Counted from the first letter of the stretch, positions 35,047-44,866 are shown. The stretch: DNA of 64,000 nucleotides from Chryseobacterium sp. GVT01B (GCF_019970045.1 NZ_JAHXYI010000001.1:1-64000); one strand, 5' to 3'. A program made the numbers and translations. The notes: a model not told the origin generated them from the sequence alone.

Positions 35047-35094
35047 AAAAAGTGGGAAAAAGTGGGAAATTTTGGAAATTATTATATAAATTTG
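35047..35094 (+). promoter_or_regulatory. MraZ-type operator and mraZ promoter
   Basis: TGGGA begins at 35053 and 35063 and TGGAA at 35073: three direct repeats with exact 10-bp spacing inside AAAAAGTGGG units. MraZ of other bacteria binds such TGGG direct repeats to control its own operon. The -7 box TAAATTTG (35087-35094) ends 6 bp before the ATG, so transcription should begin at or next to the start codon. Confidence 0.75.
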
Positions 35095-35100
35095 TCCCAA

Positions 35101-35559
35101 ATGAAAAATTTCATTGGGACATATGAGTGCAAAATTGACGACAAAGGCCGCTTAAAAGTTCCTTCATCTTTAATTAAACAGATGGAAAACTTCGAAGACA
35201 AGGCATTTGTAGTCAAGAGATCTGTGTTCCAACCCTGTCTGGAAGTCTATCCTATGAATGCATGGGACAAACTGATGTGCAAAATTAATAAACTGAACAG
35301 ATTCATAAAAAAGAATGCTGATTTCATACGAATGTTTACGGCAGGAGTAAAAACAGTAGAATTGGATAATGCAGGAAGATTACAGATCTCGAAAGACCTT
35401 ACCGTTTTCGCAAATCTTCAGAAAGATATTGTGATTACCAGCGCAGGAGAACTCTTCGAAATTTGGGACAAAGATGCCTATGAAAAGGTAATTGCTACCA
35501 ATGAAGCTGATTTTGCAAGCCTTGCCGAAGATGTGATGGGCTCTTTTGACGAAGAATAA
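35101..35559 (+). CDS. mraZ: Transcriptional regulator MraZ
   Basis: A 152-residue protein, first gene of the dcw cluster. The start at 35101 (MKNFIGTYECKIDDKGRLKV) matches the family N-terminus and rejects a 13-residue extension that would begin in the operator. Two SpoVT/AbrB-like halves, each with DxxGRL/I (DDKGRLKVP and DNAGRLQISK), form a ring-shaped DNA-binding protein. The operator just upstream indicates autoregulation. The mRNA is probably leaderless. Confidence 0.94.
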   Translation: MKNFIGTYECKIDDKGRLKVPSSLIKQMENFEDKAFVVKRSVFQPCLEVYPMNAWDKLMCKINKLNRFIKKNADFIRMFTAGVKTVELDNAGRLQISKDLTVFANLQKDIVITSAGELFEIWDKDAYEKVIATNEADFASLAEDVMGSFDEE

Positions 35560-35608
35560 TGACAGTAGGTTATTAATTAATAGTATTAAATAAAAAACAC
35601 AATTAAGC

Positions 35609-36502
35609 ATGTATCATAACCCCGTTTTGTTGAAGCAGAGTGTTGATGATTTGGTGACGAATCCTGACGGAATATATGTGGACTGCACCTTTGGAGGCGG
35701 AGGCCACTCCAGGGAGATTTTGAGCAGACTTTCTGACAAAGGAAGATTGTTCAGTTTTGACCAGGATCTGGATGCACTTAAAAATACAATTGATGATCCA
35801 AGATTTACATTAGTTAATCAGAATTTCAGATTTCTGGAAAACTCATTACTGATGTACGGAGTTCCTCAGGTAGATGGTGTTTTGGCTGACCTGGGTGTTT
35901 CTTCACATCAGTTTGATGAAGCAGACAGAGGCTTTTCTACAAGAAGCAATGCTCCTTTGGATATGAGAATGAATGTAATGCAGAACCTTGATGCCAAAAG
36001 AGTGATTAATGAATATGAAGAAAGTGAACTTGCAGATCTTTTCTTTCACTATGGAGAATTAAGAGAGGCAAGAAAACTGGCAAGAGAAATTGTTCACCAC
36101 AGAAAAACTAAAAGTATAGATACTACGGAAGATCTGAAAAAACTGTTCAGCTATATTCCGCCTCACAAAGTGAATAAGTTCTATGCACAGCTTTTTCAAG
36201 CAATAAGAATTGAAGTAAACCAGGAACTTGAGGTATTAAAAGAAATGCTGGTTCAGGCTTACAATGTTTTAAAACCGGAAGGAAGACTCGTTGTTATTTC
36301 CTACCACTCCTTAGAAGACCGTTTGGTAAAAAGATTCCTGAAAAACGGAATGTTCGAAGGAGAACCGGCAAGAGATATCTACGGAAATTATAAAAAGGCA
36401 TTCGAATTGATAAAGAGTAAAGCAATCATTCCTGATGATCAGGAGATCGAAGAAAACTCAAGAGCAAGAAGTGCCAAAATGAGAACAGGAATAAAAGTAT
36501 AA
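35609..36502 (+). CDS. rsmH: 16S rRNA (cytosine1402-N4)-methyltransferase RsmH
   Basis: A 297-residue SAM-dependent enzyme. The N-terminal HNPVLLKQ, SAM motif DCTFGGGGHS, DLGVSSHQFDEADRGFS with the following DMRM, and the C-terminal VISYHSLEDRLVKRF are the RsmH hallmarks. It methylates the P-site decoding region of 16S rRNA. Located 49 bp after mraZ as usual; an imperfect palindrome separates it from ftsL. Confidence 0.96.
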   Translation: MYHNPVLLKQSVDDLVTNPDGIYVDCTFGGGGHSREILSRLSDKGRLFSFDQDLDALKNTIDDPRFTLVNQNFRFLENSLLMYGVPQVDGVLADLGVSSHQFDEADRGFSTRSNAPLDMRMNVMQNLDAKRVINEYEESELADLFFHYGELREARKLAREIVHHRKTKSIDTTEDLKKLFSYIPPHKVNKFYAQLFQAIRIEVNQELEVLKEMLVQAYNVLKPEGRLVVISYHSLEDRLVKRFLKNGMFEGEPARDIYGNYKKAFELIKSKAIIPDDQEIEENSRARSAKMRTGIKV

Positions 36503-36568
36503 ATGATCAATCATAAGTGATAAACGATATCAATTATCTTTTATCATTAATCAATTATAAATAAAGCT
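36503..36568. repeat. Intergenic palindrome rsmH-ftsL (GATAA family)
   Basis: Imperfect inverted repeat; the left arm ATCATAAGTGATAAACGATA pairs with the right arm TATCTTTTATCATTAATC with bulges. Similar in sequence to the element between ftsA and ftsZ. Confidence 0.55.
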
Positions 36569-36934
36569 TTGGCTAAAAGAACAACAAATCGCCCCCAGAA
36601 AAGACTCACTTTTATAGATATTATAAAAGGAAACTTTCTGAATCGTGATGAGATCAAAATACATTACAAGTATTTTCTCCTGTTGTTTATACTGATGATG
36701 GCCATGATTTATACCAACCATCTCGTCAATAAAAAAATTAAAATTGTAAACGCCTTAAAGGAGGAAACAGAAGAATACAAATCAAGAAACGCTTACGCCC
36801 AGAGTAAGCTGATCAAAGTAAAAATGGAATCAGAGCTGGGGAAAGAGGTCGCCCGGGATTCATTAATGACCCTGGAAAACCACCCTCACAAATTGCTAAT
36901 AAAACTGGACAGTACAGATGCAAAAGCAAAATGA
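36569..36934 (+). CDS. ftsL: FtsL-like division protein
   Basis: A 121-residue bitopic protein: basic N-terminus, one membrane helix at about residues 33-52 (FLLLFILMMAMIYTNHLV), then a coiled-coil periplasmic region (KKIKIVNALKEETEEYKSRN). Size and position between rsmH and ftsI identify it as the Bacteroidetes FtsL, part of the FtsQLB complex. The start codon is TTG. It overlaps ftsI by 17 bp. Confidence 0.85.
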   Translation: MAKRTTNRPQKRLTFIDIIKGNFLNRDEIKIHYKYFLLLFILMMAMIYTNHLVNKKIKIVNALKEETEEYKSRNAYAQSKLIKVKMESELGKEVARDSLMTLENHPHKLLIKLDSTDAKAK

Positions 36935-38909
36935 ATACGACAATAAACGTAAGAAAACGTTACGATGGGGCTACCTCTTTGCAGTGGTAGCTTTGTGCGT
37001 GTTTGTAATGTTCTTGGCAAGAATTGTTATTCTTCAGAATACCAATGTTCAGGAAATTAAAGACGATTACATTAATAAAAACTATCGTGAAGCTACTTTA
37101 AAGGCTGCCCGCGGAAATCTTTTTGCATCTGACGGCTCTATTCTCGCAACCACAGTGATGCGATATGATATCTATCTTGACTTCAAAACGATGAAAGATA
37201 CAGTGTACTCCAATAATATCGGAGCGCTGACGGACTCATTGAGCAAAATGTTCGGAAAATCCAGAGGAGAATTCAGACAGAAATTTGACGAGCAGAAGAA
37301 AAAGAAAAACCAATACTACACGTTGGTAAAAGGTCTTGATTTTGACCAATACGACAGAATCAGAAAGTTTCCGATCTTTAAAAGAGGCAAAAATAAAGGA
37401 GGTTTTATTGTTGACCGAAATTATAAAAGAGAATTGGCTACTTCGGAAATCGGAGGCGGAACCATTGGTATGGATAACGGTGAGCTTAAATCCGGACTGG
37501 AAGGTGCTTTCTCGAAATATCTGACAGGAACTGACGGAAAAAGGCTTGAACAAAGAATCAATTCTTCTCAATGGAAACCTATCGACTTCTGGAAAGTACA
37601 GGAACCTGTAGACGGAGAAGATGTGTACACTACCTTAGACCTTAGAATTCAGGACATTGCACACTCCGCTCTGGAGAAACAGCTGATCCATTTTGAAGCA
37701 AAACACGGAACAGTGATTGTAATGGAGGTTGAGACCGGAAAAGTACGTGCTCTTGTTAACTTAAGAAGAACAGATTCAGGAGATTACGAAGACTCTTACA
37801 ACTATGCCCTGAAAGATAATATTGAGCCGGGATCGACTTTTAAAACCATTTCGCTTCTGGCAGCAATGGATGACGGTTTCATTGATGAAAACACCACTGT
37901 AAACGTAGGAAACGGTGTCTGGACTTACGCAAAACAGAGAATTTCAGACGGGCACGGCGGAGGAACGTATGATATCAGTGATGTTTTAGCTAAATCCAGT
38001 AATGTAGGAACTGCAAAACTGATCACAAAATATTATGCAGAAAAGCCTCAGATATTCCTTGATCACCTGAAGCGCTGGAAACTATTCGATAAAATGGATA
38101 TCGAACTTCCGGGAATCACAAAACCGAAGATTGTCACTCCACAAAATAAAAGATGGAATGCTGCAACACTGGCATCTATTTCTTACGGATACTCTTCCAA
38201 CGTCAACCTTTTACAATTGACAACTTTCTACAACGGAGTTGCCAACGGAGGTAAAATGCTTAAGCCATTATTCATCGATAAAATCATGAAAGATGGAAAA
38301 GTAATGTACAATGCCAAGCCTGAAGTAATGGTTAATAAAATGGCATCGGAAAAAGCTATTAAAATGATGACCAGTGCTTTAACCAAAGCCGTAGAAAAAG
38401 GAACAGGACGAAGCATCTTTACTCCTAACCTTAAAATGGCAGGTAAAACCGGAACCGCAAGATTTGAATACTGGCTGCCTGGCCCTATGAAATACAGAGC
38501 ATCATTCGCTGGGTTTTATCCGGCAGATGCACCAAAATACACCTGTTATGTAATGATCAGCGAACCCAATACATCAATAGGATTTTATGGGGGACCCGTT
38601 TCAGCACCCGTGTTTAAGGAAATTGCAGGTAAAACATTCCTGAAAACACCTCAGAATATTGAAAAAGAAATGCTTGTAGACAAAAAGGTAAACCTGAGTA
38701 AAATGGTTGAGCCTAATGTAAAAGTAGCAGTAAATGATAAGCAAATGCCAAATGTCGTAGGATTAATCGGTAAAAACGTAATCCCGCAATTGGAAAACTT
38801 AGGATATCGTGTCGACTATAAAGGAGTGGGAAGAATTAAAGAACAATTCCCATTAGAAGGCACAACGATCAGTAAAAATCAGAGAATTTATTTATCTCTG
38901 CAGAACTAA
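36918..38909 (+). CDS. ftsI: Division transpeptidase FtsI (PBP3) with PASTA domain
   Basis: A 663-residue class B penicillin-binding protein: membrane anchor at 18-40, dimerisation domain, transpeptidase with SxxK (Ser306, STFK), SSN (360-362) and KTGT (509-512). A C-terminal PASTA domain (about 605-663, MPNVVGLIGKNVIPQLENLG) is present; E. coli FtsI lacks it but many Bacteroidetes and Gram-positives have it. It cross-links septal peptidoglycan in the periplasm. Overlap with ftsL implies coupled translation. Confidence 0.95.
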   Translation: MQKQNEYDNKRKKTLRWGYLFAVVALCVFVMFLARIVILQNTNVQEIKDDYINKNYREATLKAARGNLFASDGSILATTVMRYDIYLDFKTMKDTVYSNNIGALTDSLSKMFGKSRGEFRQKFDEQKKKKNQYYTLVKGLDFDQYDRIRKFPIFKRGKNKGGFIVDRNYKRELATSEIGGGTIGMDNGELKSGLEGAFSKYLTGTDGKRLEQRINSSQWKPIDFWKVQEPVDGEDVYTTLDLRIQDIAHSALEKQLIHFEAKHGTVIVMEVETGKVRALVNLRRTDSGDYEDSYNYALKDNIEPGSTFKTISLLAAMDDGFIDENTTVNVGNGVWTYAKQRISDGHGGGTYDISDVLAKSSNVGTAKLITKYYAEKPQIFLDHLKRWKLFDKMDIELPGITKPKIVTPQNKRWNAATLASISYGYSSNVNLLQLTTFYNGVANGGKMLKPLFIDKIMKDGKVMYNAKPEVMVNKMASEKAIKMMTSALTKAVEKGTGRSIFTPNLKMAGKTGTARFEYWLPGPMKYRASFAGFYPADAPKYTCYVMISEPNTSIGFYGGPVSAPVFKEIAGKTFLKTPQNIEKEMLVDKKVNLSKMVEPNVKVAVNDKQMPNVVGLIGKNVIPQLENLGYRVDYKGVGRIKEQFPLEGTTISKNQRIYLSLQN

Positions 38910-38966
38910 AACAAAGTCCCGTAAGGACAATTTAAACCAAAATAGGGCAGAGCCTTATTGATAAAA

Positions 38967-40427
38967 ATGATTATAACAGAATTAGTAAACAGAATCCCAG
39001 TACTGGAAATTCACGGTGATAACAACCGCGAGGTTACGGAATTGGTGATCGACAGCAGAAAGGTTACAGAAAACTCTCTTTATATTGCAATGAGAGGAAC
39101 AGTGGTGGATGGTCACTCATTCATTGTATCTGCTATTGAAAAAGGTGCTGCAGCAATCGTTTGTGAAGAATTTCCGGAAACATTGGTTGAAAATGTAACC
39201 TATGTTCAGGTAAAAGATTCTTCTAAAGCTTTGGGACATCTTGCTTCCAACTTCTATGGAAACCCTTCTCAGAAAATAAAACTGATTGGCGTTACAGGAA
39301 CTAATGGGAAAACATCTGTTTCTACCCTACTTTTTGATGTCTTCAAAAACTTAGGATATGATTCTGCATTGCTTTCCACTGTTGAAATCAGAATTGGTGA
39401 AGAAATTATCCCGGCAACACACACTACACCTGATGTAATTACGATCAACAGGATTTTGGCTGAAGCGGTAGAAAAAGGATGTGAATTTGCCTTCATGGAA
39501 GTAAGCTCACATGGAATTGCTCAAAACAGAATTGAAGGATTACACTTCAAAATAGCGGGCTTTACCAACCTTACTCATGATCATTTAGATTATCATAAAA
39601 CCTTCGAAGAATATTTAAAAACAAAGAAAAGATTCTTCGACCAATTAGAAGATACAGCTATTGCTATCACCAATGTAGATGATAAAAATGGCAACGTCAT
39701 GCTTCAGAATACGAAGGCTAAAAAGAAGTCTTATGCTTTAAAAACCATGGCAGACTATCACGGAAAGCTTTTAGAAGTAGATTTCAACGGAATGCTGTTG
39801 AACTTTAACGGAAAAGAATTCTGGACGACCCTTACCGGAAAATTCAATGTATACAATTTGCTGCTTGTATTCGGAATTGCTGAAGAACTTGGTTTTGAAC
39901 AGGACGAAATTCTTCAGGCAGTCAGCAAACTAAAAAGAGTTTCCGGAAGGTTTGAAACTTTCAAATCCGATGGTGGTATTTTCTTTATCGTAGATTATGC
40001 GCACACTCCGGATGCATTAGAAAACATTCTGGACAGCATCAACGATATCAGAACCAAAAACGAAAGATTAATCACCGTATTCGGCTGCGGAGGAGACAGA
40101 GATCACTCCAAAAGACCGGAAATGGGAAATATTGCCACTAAAAAATCAACACTGGCAATCATCACTTCAGATAATCCGAGAACAGAAGATCCTACACAGA
40201 TCATCAAAGAAATTGAAGCAGGCGTTGAACCTCAAAACTTCAGCAAATACACTTCAATTCCGGACAGAAGAGAAGCCATAAAGATGGCGATAAAATTTGC
40301 AGAACCTAAAGATATTGTTTTGGTTGCCGGAAAAGGCCACGAAACCTATCAGGAGATAAATGGTGTAAAACATCATTTTGATGACAAAGAAGTAATTAAT
40401 GAGCTTTGGAAATTAATGTCTAAATAG
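38967..40427 (+). CDS. murE: UDP-MurNAc-tripeptide synthetase MurE
   Basis: A 486-residue cytoplasmic ligase. The ATG at 38967 is preferred over the TTG at 38958. The ATP loop is GVTGTNGKTSVS, and the amino-acid-specificity motif DNPR (TSDNPRTEDP) indicates meso-diaminopimelate as substrate, the usual third residue in this group. The C-terminal VLVAGKGHETYQE is typical. An S23-family gene is inserted between it and mraY. Confidence 0.95.
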   Translation: MIITELVNRIPVLEIHGDNNREVTELVIDSRKVTENSLYIAMRGTVVDGHSFIVSAIEKGAAAIVCEEFPETLVENVTYVQVKDSSKALGHLASNFYGNPSQKIKLIGVTGTNGKTSVSTLLFDVFKNLGYDSALLSTVEIRIGEEIIPATHTTPDVITINRILAEAVEKGCEFAFMEVSSHGIAQNRIEGLHFKIAGFTNLTHDHLDYHKTFEEYLKTKKRFFDQLEDTAIAITNVDDKNGNVMLQNTKAKKKSYALKTMADYHGKLLEVDFNGMLLNFNGKEFWTTLTGKFNVYNLLLVFGIAEELGFEQDEILQAVSKLKRVSGRFETFKSDGGIFFIVDYAHTPDALENILDSINDIRTKNERLITVFGCGGDRDHSKRPEMGNIATKKSTLAIITSDNPRTEDPTQIIKEIEAGVEPQNFSKYTSIPDRREAIKMAIKFAEPKDIVLVAGKGHETYQEINGVKHHFDDKEVINELWKLMSK

Positions 40428-40468
40428 ATTGAAAGATTAAACTTATTTAATGATTTAAAAATTTGATA
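40428..40468. repeat. Left flank of the S23 gene (ATTTAAAA family)
   Basis: GATTGAAAGATTAAACTTATTTAATGATTTAAAAATTTGAT-type sequence. Its end resembles the reverse complement of the right flank (40847-40890), so the S23 gene is bracketed by imperfect inverted repeats. Confidence 0.5.
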
Positions 40469-40846
40469 ATGACGAAGAATTTTGAAAATTTTCCTGTATA
40501 TATCAAAAGTTTAGACCTTATTCAAAAAGTTTATGAGTTTCTTCAAAATCCAAGCTTTGAAAAAGAATTTGAATTTAATAACCAGATAAAAAGAGCGAGC
40601 TTTTCAATTAGCAACAATATTGCAGAAGGCTCAGAATATAATAACAACAGACAATTTATTAGATATTTAAAAATTGCGAAAGGCAGCTGTGCTGAAGTCA
40701 AAAGTATGCTGATTGTAAGTAAAAGATTAAAATTAGGAGACGAAAATAAAGCTGAAGAAATCATCACCCTTTCAAGAGAGGTCTCTTCAAACATATCAAA
40801 CTTTATTAAGTATTTAAGTGAAAATATTGAGAAACCCAATTTTTAA
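40469..40846 (+). CDS. Four-helix-bundle protein of the S23/IVP family
   Basis: A 125-residue protein, ATG at 40469. The segment KRASFSISNNIAEGSEYNNN is the signature of proteins first known from 23S rRNA intervening sequences. Related proteins form pentameric four-helix bundles and bind nucleic acid (for example Avd of diversity-generating retroelements); the role of stand-alone copies is unknown. It splits the usual murE-mraY order and is bracketed by inverted repeats, which suggests an inserted intervening-sequence-like element that does not block the operon. Unlikely to act in wall synthesis. Confidence 0.85.
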   Translation: MTKNFENFPVYIKSLDLIQKVYEFLQNPSFEKEFEFNNQIKRASFSISNNIAEGSEYNNNRQFIRYLKIAKGSCAEVKSMLIVSKRLKLGDENKAEEIITLSREVSSNISNFIKYLSENIEKPNF

Positions 40847-40890
40847 ATCTTTAAATAAATTAAATTTTTAAATAATAAAAAAACAGAAAC
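40847..40890. repeat. Right flank of the S23 gene (ATTTAAAA family)
   Basis: Reads TTAAATCTTTAAATAAATT-AAATTTTTAAATAAT; the reverse complement resembles 40428-40468. Also similar to the mraY-murD gap. Confidence 0.5.
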
Positions 40891-42132
40891 ATGCTATACT
40901 ATCTATACGAATATCTAACCAGCCATGGAATTCACGTTCCGGGATTAGGATTGTTGAAATACATTTCCTTCCGTGCCGGAATGGCTGTATTATTCTCTCT
41001 GATTATTGCTCTTGTCTACGGAAAAAGAGTAATCAATTACCTGAGAACAAAACAAATGGGAGAATTGGTACGTGATCTTGGATTAGATGGCCAAAAACAA
41101 AAAGAAGGAACTCCTACCATGGGAGGACTTATCATCATTTTGGCAACCATCATTCCCGTATTGCTGTTTACAAGAATTACCAATGTGTATATTGTACTGT
41201 TATTGGTTTCAATGTTTTGGATGGGAGCCATTGGTTTCCTTGATGATTATTTAAAGAAAATCAAAAAAAATAAAGACGGATTAAGTGGTAAATTCAAAAT
41301 TGTAGGACAGGTCGGATTAGGGCTAATTGTCGGAATTACAATGTATTTCCACCCGGATATTACAGTTAAAAGAAAATATGCCGATGCTAAAGTGGTGAAC
41401 AGAAACAATGTAGAACAAAACTTTATGCCTACAGAAAAAATTACCGTTTCCACCGTTCCTTTTGCAAAGAACAATGAGTTTGATTATAGCGGAATTTTAT
41501 TTTGGATGAATGATAAAGATGCCCATGAGTGGGCATGGATTGTCTTTATTCCTATTGTCATCTTTATTGTAACAGCCGTTTCAAACGGAGCCAATATTAC
41601 AGATGGAATAGACGGTCTCGCCGCAGGAACAAGTGCCATTATATTGCTTACACTGGCTCTTTTCGCTTATCTTTCAGGGAACATCATCTTTGCAGATTAT
41701 CTCAATATCATGTTCCTTCCTAATATGGGAGAAACCACCATTTTTGCCGTGGCAATGGTAGGTGCCGTGATCGGATTCTTCTGGTACAACACCTATCCTG
41801 CACAAGTTTTCATGGGAGATACCGGAAGTTTGATGCTTGGAGGAGTAATTGCCGTTTTAGCTATTATTTTAAGAAAAGAATTGCTGATTCCTGTATTATG
41901 CGGAATCTTCTTAATTGAAAACGTATCTGTAATGCTTCAGGTCGTAGTTTTCAAATACAGAAAAAGAAAATTCGGGCTGGAATATGCCCAGAACAATAGA
42001 CTATTCAAAATGTCACCATTACACCACCATTATCAGAAAGAAGGTTTCCACGAAAGTAAAATCGTAAACAGAATGATCATCATCGGGGTAATACTGGCTA
42101 TTGTATGTCTGATCACATTAAAAATGAGATAA
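40891..42132 (+). CDS. mraY: Phospho-MurNAc-pentapeptide transferase MraY
   Basis: A 413-residue inner-membrane enzyme with about ten helices that makes lipid I from undecaprenyl phosphate. Catalytic Asp-rich segments: GFLDDYLKK and [12 protein letters not shown], then [12 protein letters not shown] and the His motif [13 protein letters not shown]. It has a longer cytoplasmic insertion around residues 160-220 (including MNDKDAHEW) than E. coli MraY, common in Bacteroidetes. Confidence 0.96.
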   Translation: MLYYLYEYLTSHGIHVPGLGLLKYISFRAGMAVLFSLIIALVYGKRVINYLRTKQMGELVRDLGLDGQKQKEGTPTMGGLIIILATIIPVLLFTRITNVYIVLLLVSMFWMGAIGFLDDYLKKIKKNKDGLSGKFKIVGQVGLGLIVGITMYFHPDITVKRKYADAKVVNRNNVEQNFMPTEKITVSTVPFAKNNEFDYSGILFWMNDKDAHEWAWIVFIPIVIFIVTAVSNGANITDGIDGLAAGTSAIILLTLALFAYLSGNIIFADYLNIMFLPNMGETTIFAVAMVGAVIGFFWYNTYPAQVFMGDTGSLMLGGVIAVLAIILRKELLIPVLCGIFLIENVSVMLQVVVFKYRKRKFGLEYAQNNRLFKMSPLHHHYQKEGFHESKIVNRMIIIGVILAIVCLITLKMR

Positions 42133-42214
42133 AAATCAATTTAAAAATTAAAAGATTGAAACATTGAATAATTTTTTTAATCATTAAATCTTTTAATCAT
42201 TAAATCAAAATAAT
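42133..42214. repeat. Intergenic palindrome mraY-murD (ATTTAAAA family)
   Basis: A TTAAAAGATTGAAAC arm pairs with AATCTTTTAATCATT across a T-rich centre; the AAAGATT/AATCTTT core is exact. Confidence 0.55.
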
Positions 42215-43540
42215 ATGAAAATAGTTGTTTTAGGAGGTGGAGAAAGCGGATGCGGAGCTGCTTATTTGGCTAAAAAGAAAGGTCTGGAAGTATTTCTTTC
42301 AGATAAAGGAGCCATTAAGGATAACTATAAGCAGTTTCTTACCGATAATGAAATTGAATTTGAAGAAGGAAACCACGATGAAGAAAAGATTTTAAATGCG
42401 GACTGGATCGTAAAAAGCCCGGGAATTCCGAAAAAGGCAGACATCATCAATAAAATCCATGAAAAAGGAATCAGACTTTCCTCTGAAATTGAATTTGCTT
42501 CTGAATTTACAGACGCCAAGATCATTGCCATTACCGGAAGCAACGGAAAAACAACCACTACTTCCCTGATCTATTATATCCTGAAAAATGACGGATTGAA
42601 TGTAGGTTTGGGAGGAAACATAGGATATAGCTTTGCCAAGCAGGTTGCAGATGAAAACCATGAATATTATGTGCTGGAGGTAAGCTCTTTCCAGTTGGAT
42701 GATATTCAGAATTTCAGACCTTATATTTCTTTACTGTTGAATCTGTCAAAAGATCACCTGGATCAGTACAACTACAACTATGAAGAATATGCGCTGGCAA
42801 AATTCAGAATCACTGAAAATCAGGAAAATGATAATTTCTTCATCTATAACAAGGATGATGAAATGAGCAAAAACCTTCTTGAAAAACTTGAAATAAAGGC
42901 TAAAATGGTTCCTTTTTCAACAAAAGAGAAGCTACCTGAAGGAGGTTTTGTGAATGAAGATGAGATTGTGGTAAAAATGAAAGACGAATTCTCAATGAAA
43001 GTTGATGAATTGTCTCTATTGGGAAATCACAACGTAGCCAATAGCTTGGCAGCATCTATTGCCGGTAAGATATTAAAAATCAACAATGAAAGCATCAGAC
43101 ATTCACTGATGACCTTTCAGGCTGTAGAACACAGATTGGAATTAGTAACTGAAATTGACAGTGTAAAATACATCAACGACAGTAAAGCAACCAATGTGAA
43201 TGCTACTTACTACGCTCTGGAAAGTATGAAAACACCAACCGTATGGATTGTTGGTGGACTAGATAAAGGAAATGACTATACCGAAATTGAAGATTTAGTC
43301 AAAAGAAAAGTAAAGGCCATTGTTTGCCTTGGAGTAGATAACAAGAAGATCATAGATTTCTTTAAAGACAAAAAAGAGGTTATTTATGATACTTCAAGCA
43401 TGGAAGAAGCCGTGAGAATTTCAAAATCACTGGCTAAAAAGGGTGATACTGTTTTACTATCTCCATGCTGCGCAAGCTTTGACTTGTTCAAAAGCTATGA
43501 AGACAGAGGACGCCAGTTTAAAGAGCAGGTATTAAAGTAA
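42215..43540 (+). CDS. murD: UDP-MurNAc-alanine:D-glutamate ligase MurD
   Basis: A 441-residue cytoplasmic ligase with N-terminal GGGESGCGAA, ATP loop ITGSNGKTTT and C-terminal DTVLLSPCCASFDLFKSYEDRG (positions near the end), the last being diagnostic for MurD. Standard size. An intergenic palindrome follows before ftsW. Confidence 0.96.
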   Translation: MKIVVLGGGESGCGAAYLAKKKGLEVFLSDKGAIKDNYKQFLTDNEIEFEEGNHDEEKILNADWIVKSPGIPKKADIINKIHEKGIRLSSEIEFASEFTDAKIIAITGSNGKTTTTSLIYYILKNDGLNVGLGGNIGYSFAKQVADENHEYYVLEVSSFQLDDIQNFRPYISLLLNLSKDHLDQYNYNYEEYALAKFRITENQENDNFFIYNKDDEMSKNLLEKLEIKAKMVPFSTKEKLPEGGFVNEDEIVVKMKDEFSMKVDELSLLGNHNVANSLAASIAGKILKINNESIRHSLMTFQAVEHRLELVTEIDSVKYINDSKATNVNATYYALESMKTPTVWIVGGLDKGNDYTEIEDLVKRKVKAIVCLGVDNKKIIDFFKDKKEVIYDTSSMEEAVRISKSLAKKGDTVLLSPCCASFDLFKSYEDRGRQFKEQVLK

Positions 43541-43611
43541 AAATGTAAAAAGTATTAATGTATTAACGTATTAATGATCATCAATTTCATCAATACATTT
43601 TACATCAGTAC
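43541..43611. repeat. Intergenic palindrome murD-ftsW (GTATTAATG family)
   Basis: AAAATGTA ... TACATTTT arms around repeated GTATTAATG/GTATTAACG words. Members of the same family lie at 45965-46045, 47405-47469 and 51908-52007. Confidence 0.6.
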
Positions 43612-43626
43612 ATGAATACAATAATT

Positions 43627-44865
43627 ATGGACGAACAGAACACAGAAAACAGATTTGAATTTCTAAAGGGCGATAAAGTACTTTGGATGGTTATCCTTGT
43701 GATCTCCATCTTCTCTATTTTCCCGGTATACTCTGCAAGTTCAAATCTCGAATACATTGTTAATAACGGGACCACAACAGGTCACGTGATCAAACATATG
43801 TTCTTTGTAGTCTTAGGATTAGCCATTATGAGACTGGTAGGAACCATAAAATATGAATACATCGGAAAGCTCAGCAGTATCCTGCTTGGCCTTATGATTG
43901 TTCTGTTGATTGTCACCATGTTTACCGGACAGACCATTGACGGAGCCAGTGCTTCCAGATGGCTTAAAATCCCGGGAACACCGATTTCCTTCCAGCCTTC
44001 ATCATTTGCTTTTTTAATGTTAATCATCTATCTGTGCAGATATTTAACCAAAAAGATCACCAGAGAAAGGCTTCCGATAGAGAATATCATGTATATTTTC
44101 GGACCTATCCTGCTTGTTTTCGTATTGGTAGCAAAGGATAACGGTTCCACGGCATTAATGATTCTAATGGTTTCCGTTGTGGTTCTTGTCATAGGACAGC
44201 TTCACTGGAAATACATTGCAGGGTTTATCTCAGCATCATTCGTAGCCATTGTTCTATTTTTATTAATAGCGCTGAATACAAACATGATCGGAGGTAACCG
44301 TGTTCACACATGGATGAGCCGTGTAGAAACATTTACCTCAAGCAAAGCAAAATCTGCCGATGTAGATGATGAGAGTGTAAAAGCGAAAAACTATCAGGTA
44401 ATGCAGGCCAAAGCAGCCATCGTACACGGTGGGATTACCGGAATGGGGCCAGGAAAAAGCGCATTGAAACAAATGCTTCCACAATCTGCCTCCGACTTTA
44501 TTTTCGCTGTCATTGTAGAAGAATACGGAGTGATAGGAGCTGCTTTTCTAATCAGTTTATATCTGATTATGATGATCAGGATCGTGATGATTGCCAGTAA
44601 GATGCCTGCATTTTTCGGATCGTTGCTCGTGCTCAGTCTTGGAGTGATGATCTTCATTCAGCTTTCGGTAAACATAGCCGTTGCTGTAAATCTGATCCCG
44701 GTAACAGGACAGCCTCTGCCTTTGATCAGTTATGGAGGAACCTCAATGCTAGTCACCTATTTACAGTTAGGTATTATTTTAAATATAAGCTCAAGAATCC
44801 AGATTTATGATGAAGAAGGAATGGGCAAAAAACAAAGTATAGCAGAAATAAACGATATCGCTTAA
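43627..44865 (+). CDS. ftsW: Septal peptidoglycan polymerase FtsW
   Basis: A 412-residue SEDS-family membrane protein (about ten helices) that polymerises lipid II together with FtsI. The ATG at 43627 (MDEQNTENR) is preferred because the ATG at 43612 lies inside the repeat-derived CATGAATACA word. Hallmarks: ASRWLKIPG, DNGSTAL, the cytoplasmic/periplasmic loop with ITGMGPGKS, and GQPLPLISYGGTSM near the end. It precedes murG by one base. Confidence 0.93.
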   Translation: MDEQNTENRFEFLKGDKVLWMVILVISIFSIFPVYSASSNLEYIVNNGTTTGHVIKHMFFVVLGLAIMRLVGTIKYEYIGKLSSILLGLMIVLLIVTMFTGQTIDGASASRWLKIPGTPISFQPSSFAFLMLIIYLCRYLTKKITRERLPIENIMYIFGPILLVFVLVAKDNGSTALMILMVSVVVLVIGQLHWKYIAGFISASFVAIVLFLLIALNTNMIGGNRVHTWMSRVETFTSSKAKSADVDDESVKAKNYQVMQAKAAIVHGGITGMGPGKSALKQMLPQSASDFIFAVIVEEYGVIGAAFLISLYLIMMIRIVMIASKMPAFFGSLLVLSLGVMIFIQLSVNIAVAVNLIPVTGQPLPLISYGGTSMLVTYLQLGIILNISSRIQIYDEEGMGKKQSIAEINDIA

Positions 44866-44866
44866 A

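Noticed and set aside
35062-35100. Upstream in-frame start for mraZ
   Set aside because: It would translate the operator and -7 box; the family N-terminus begins at 35101.
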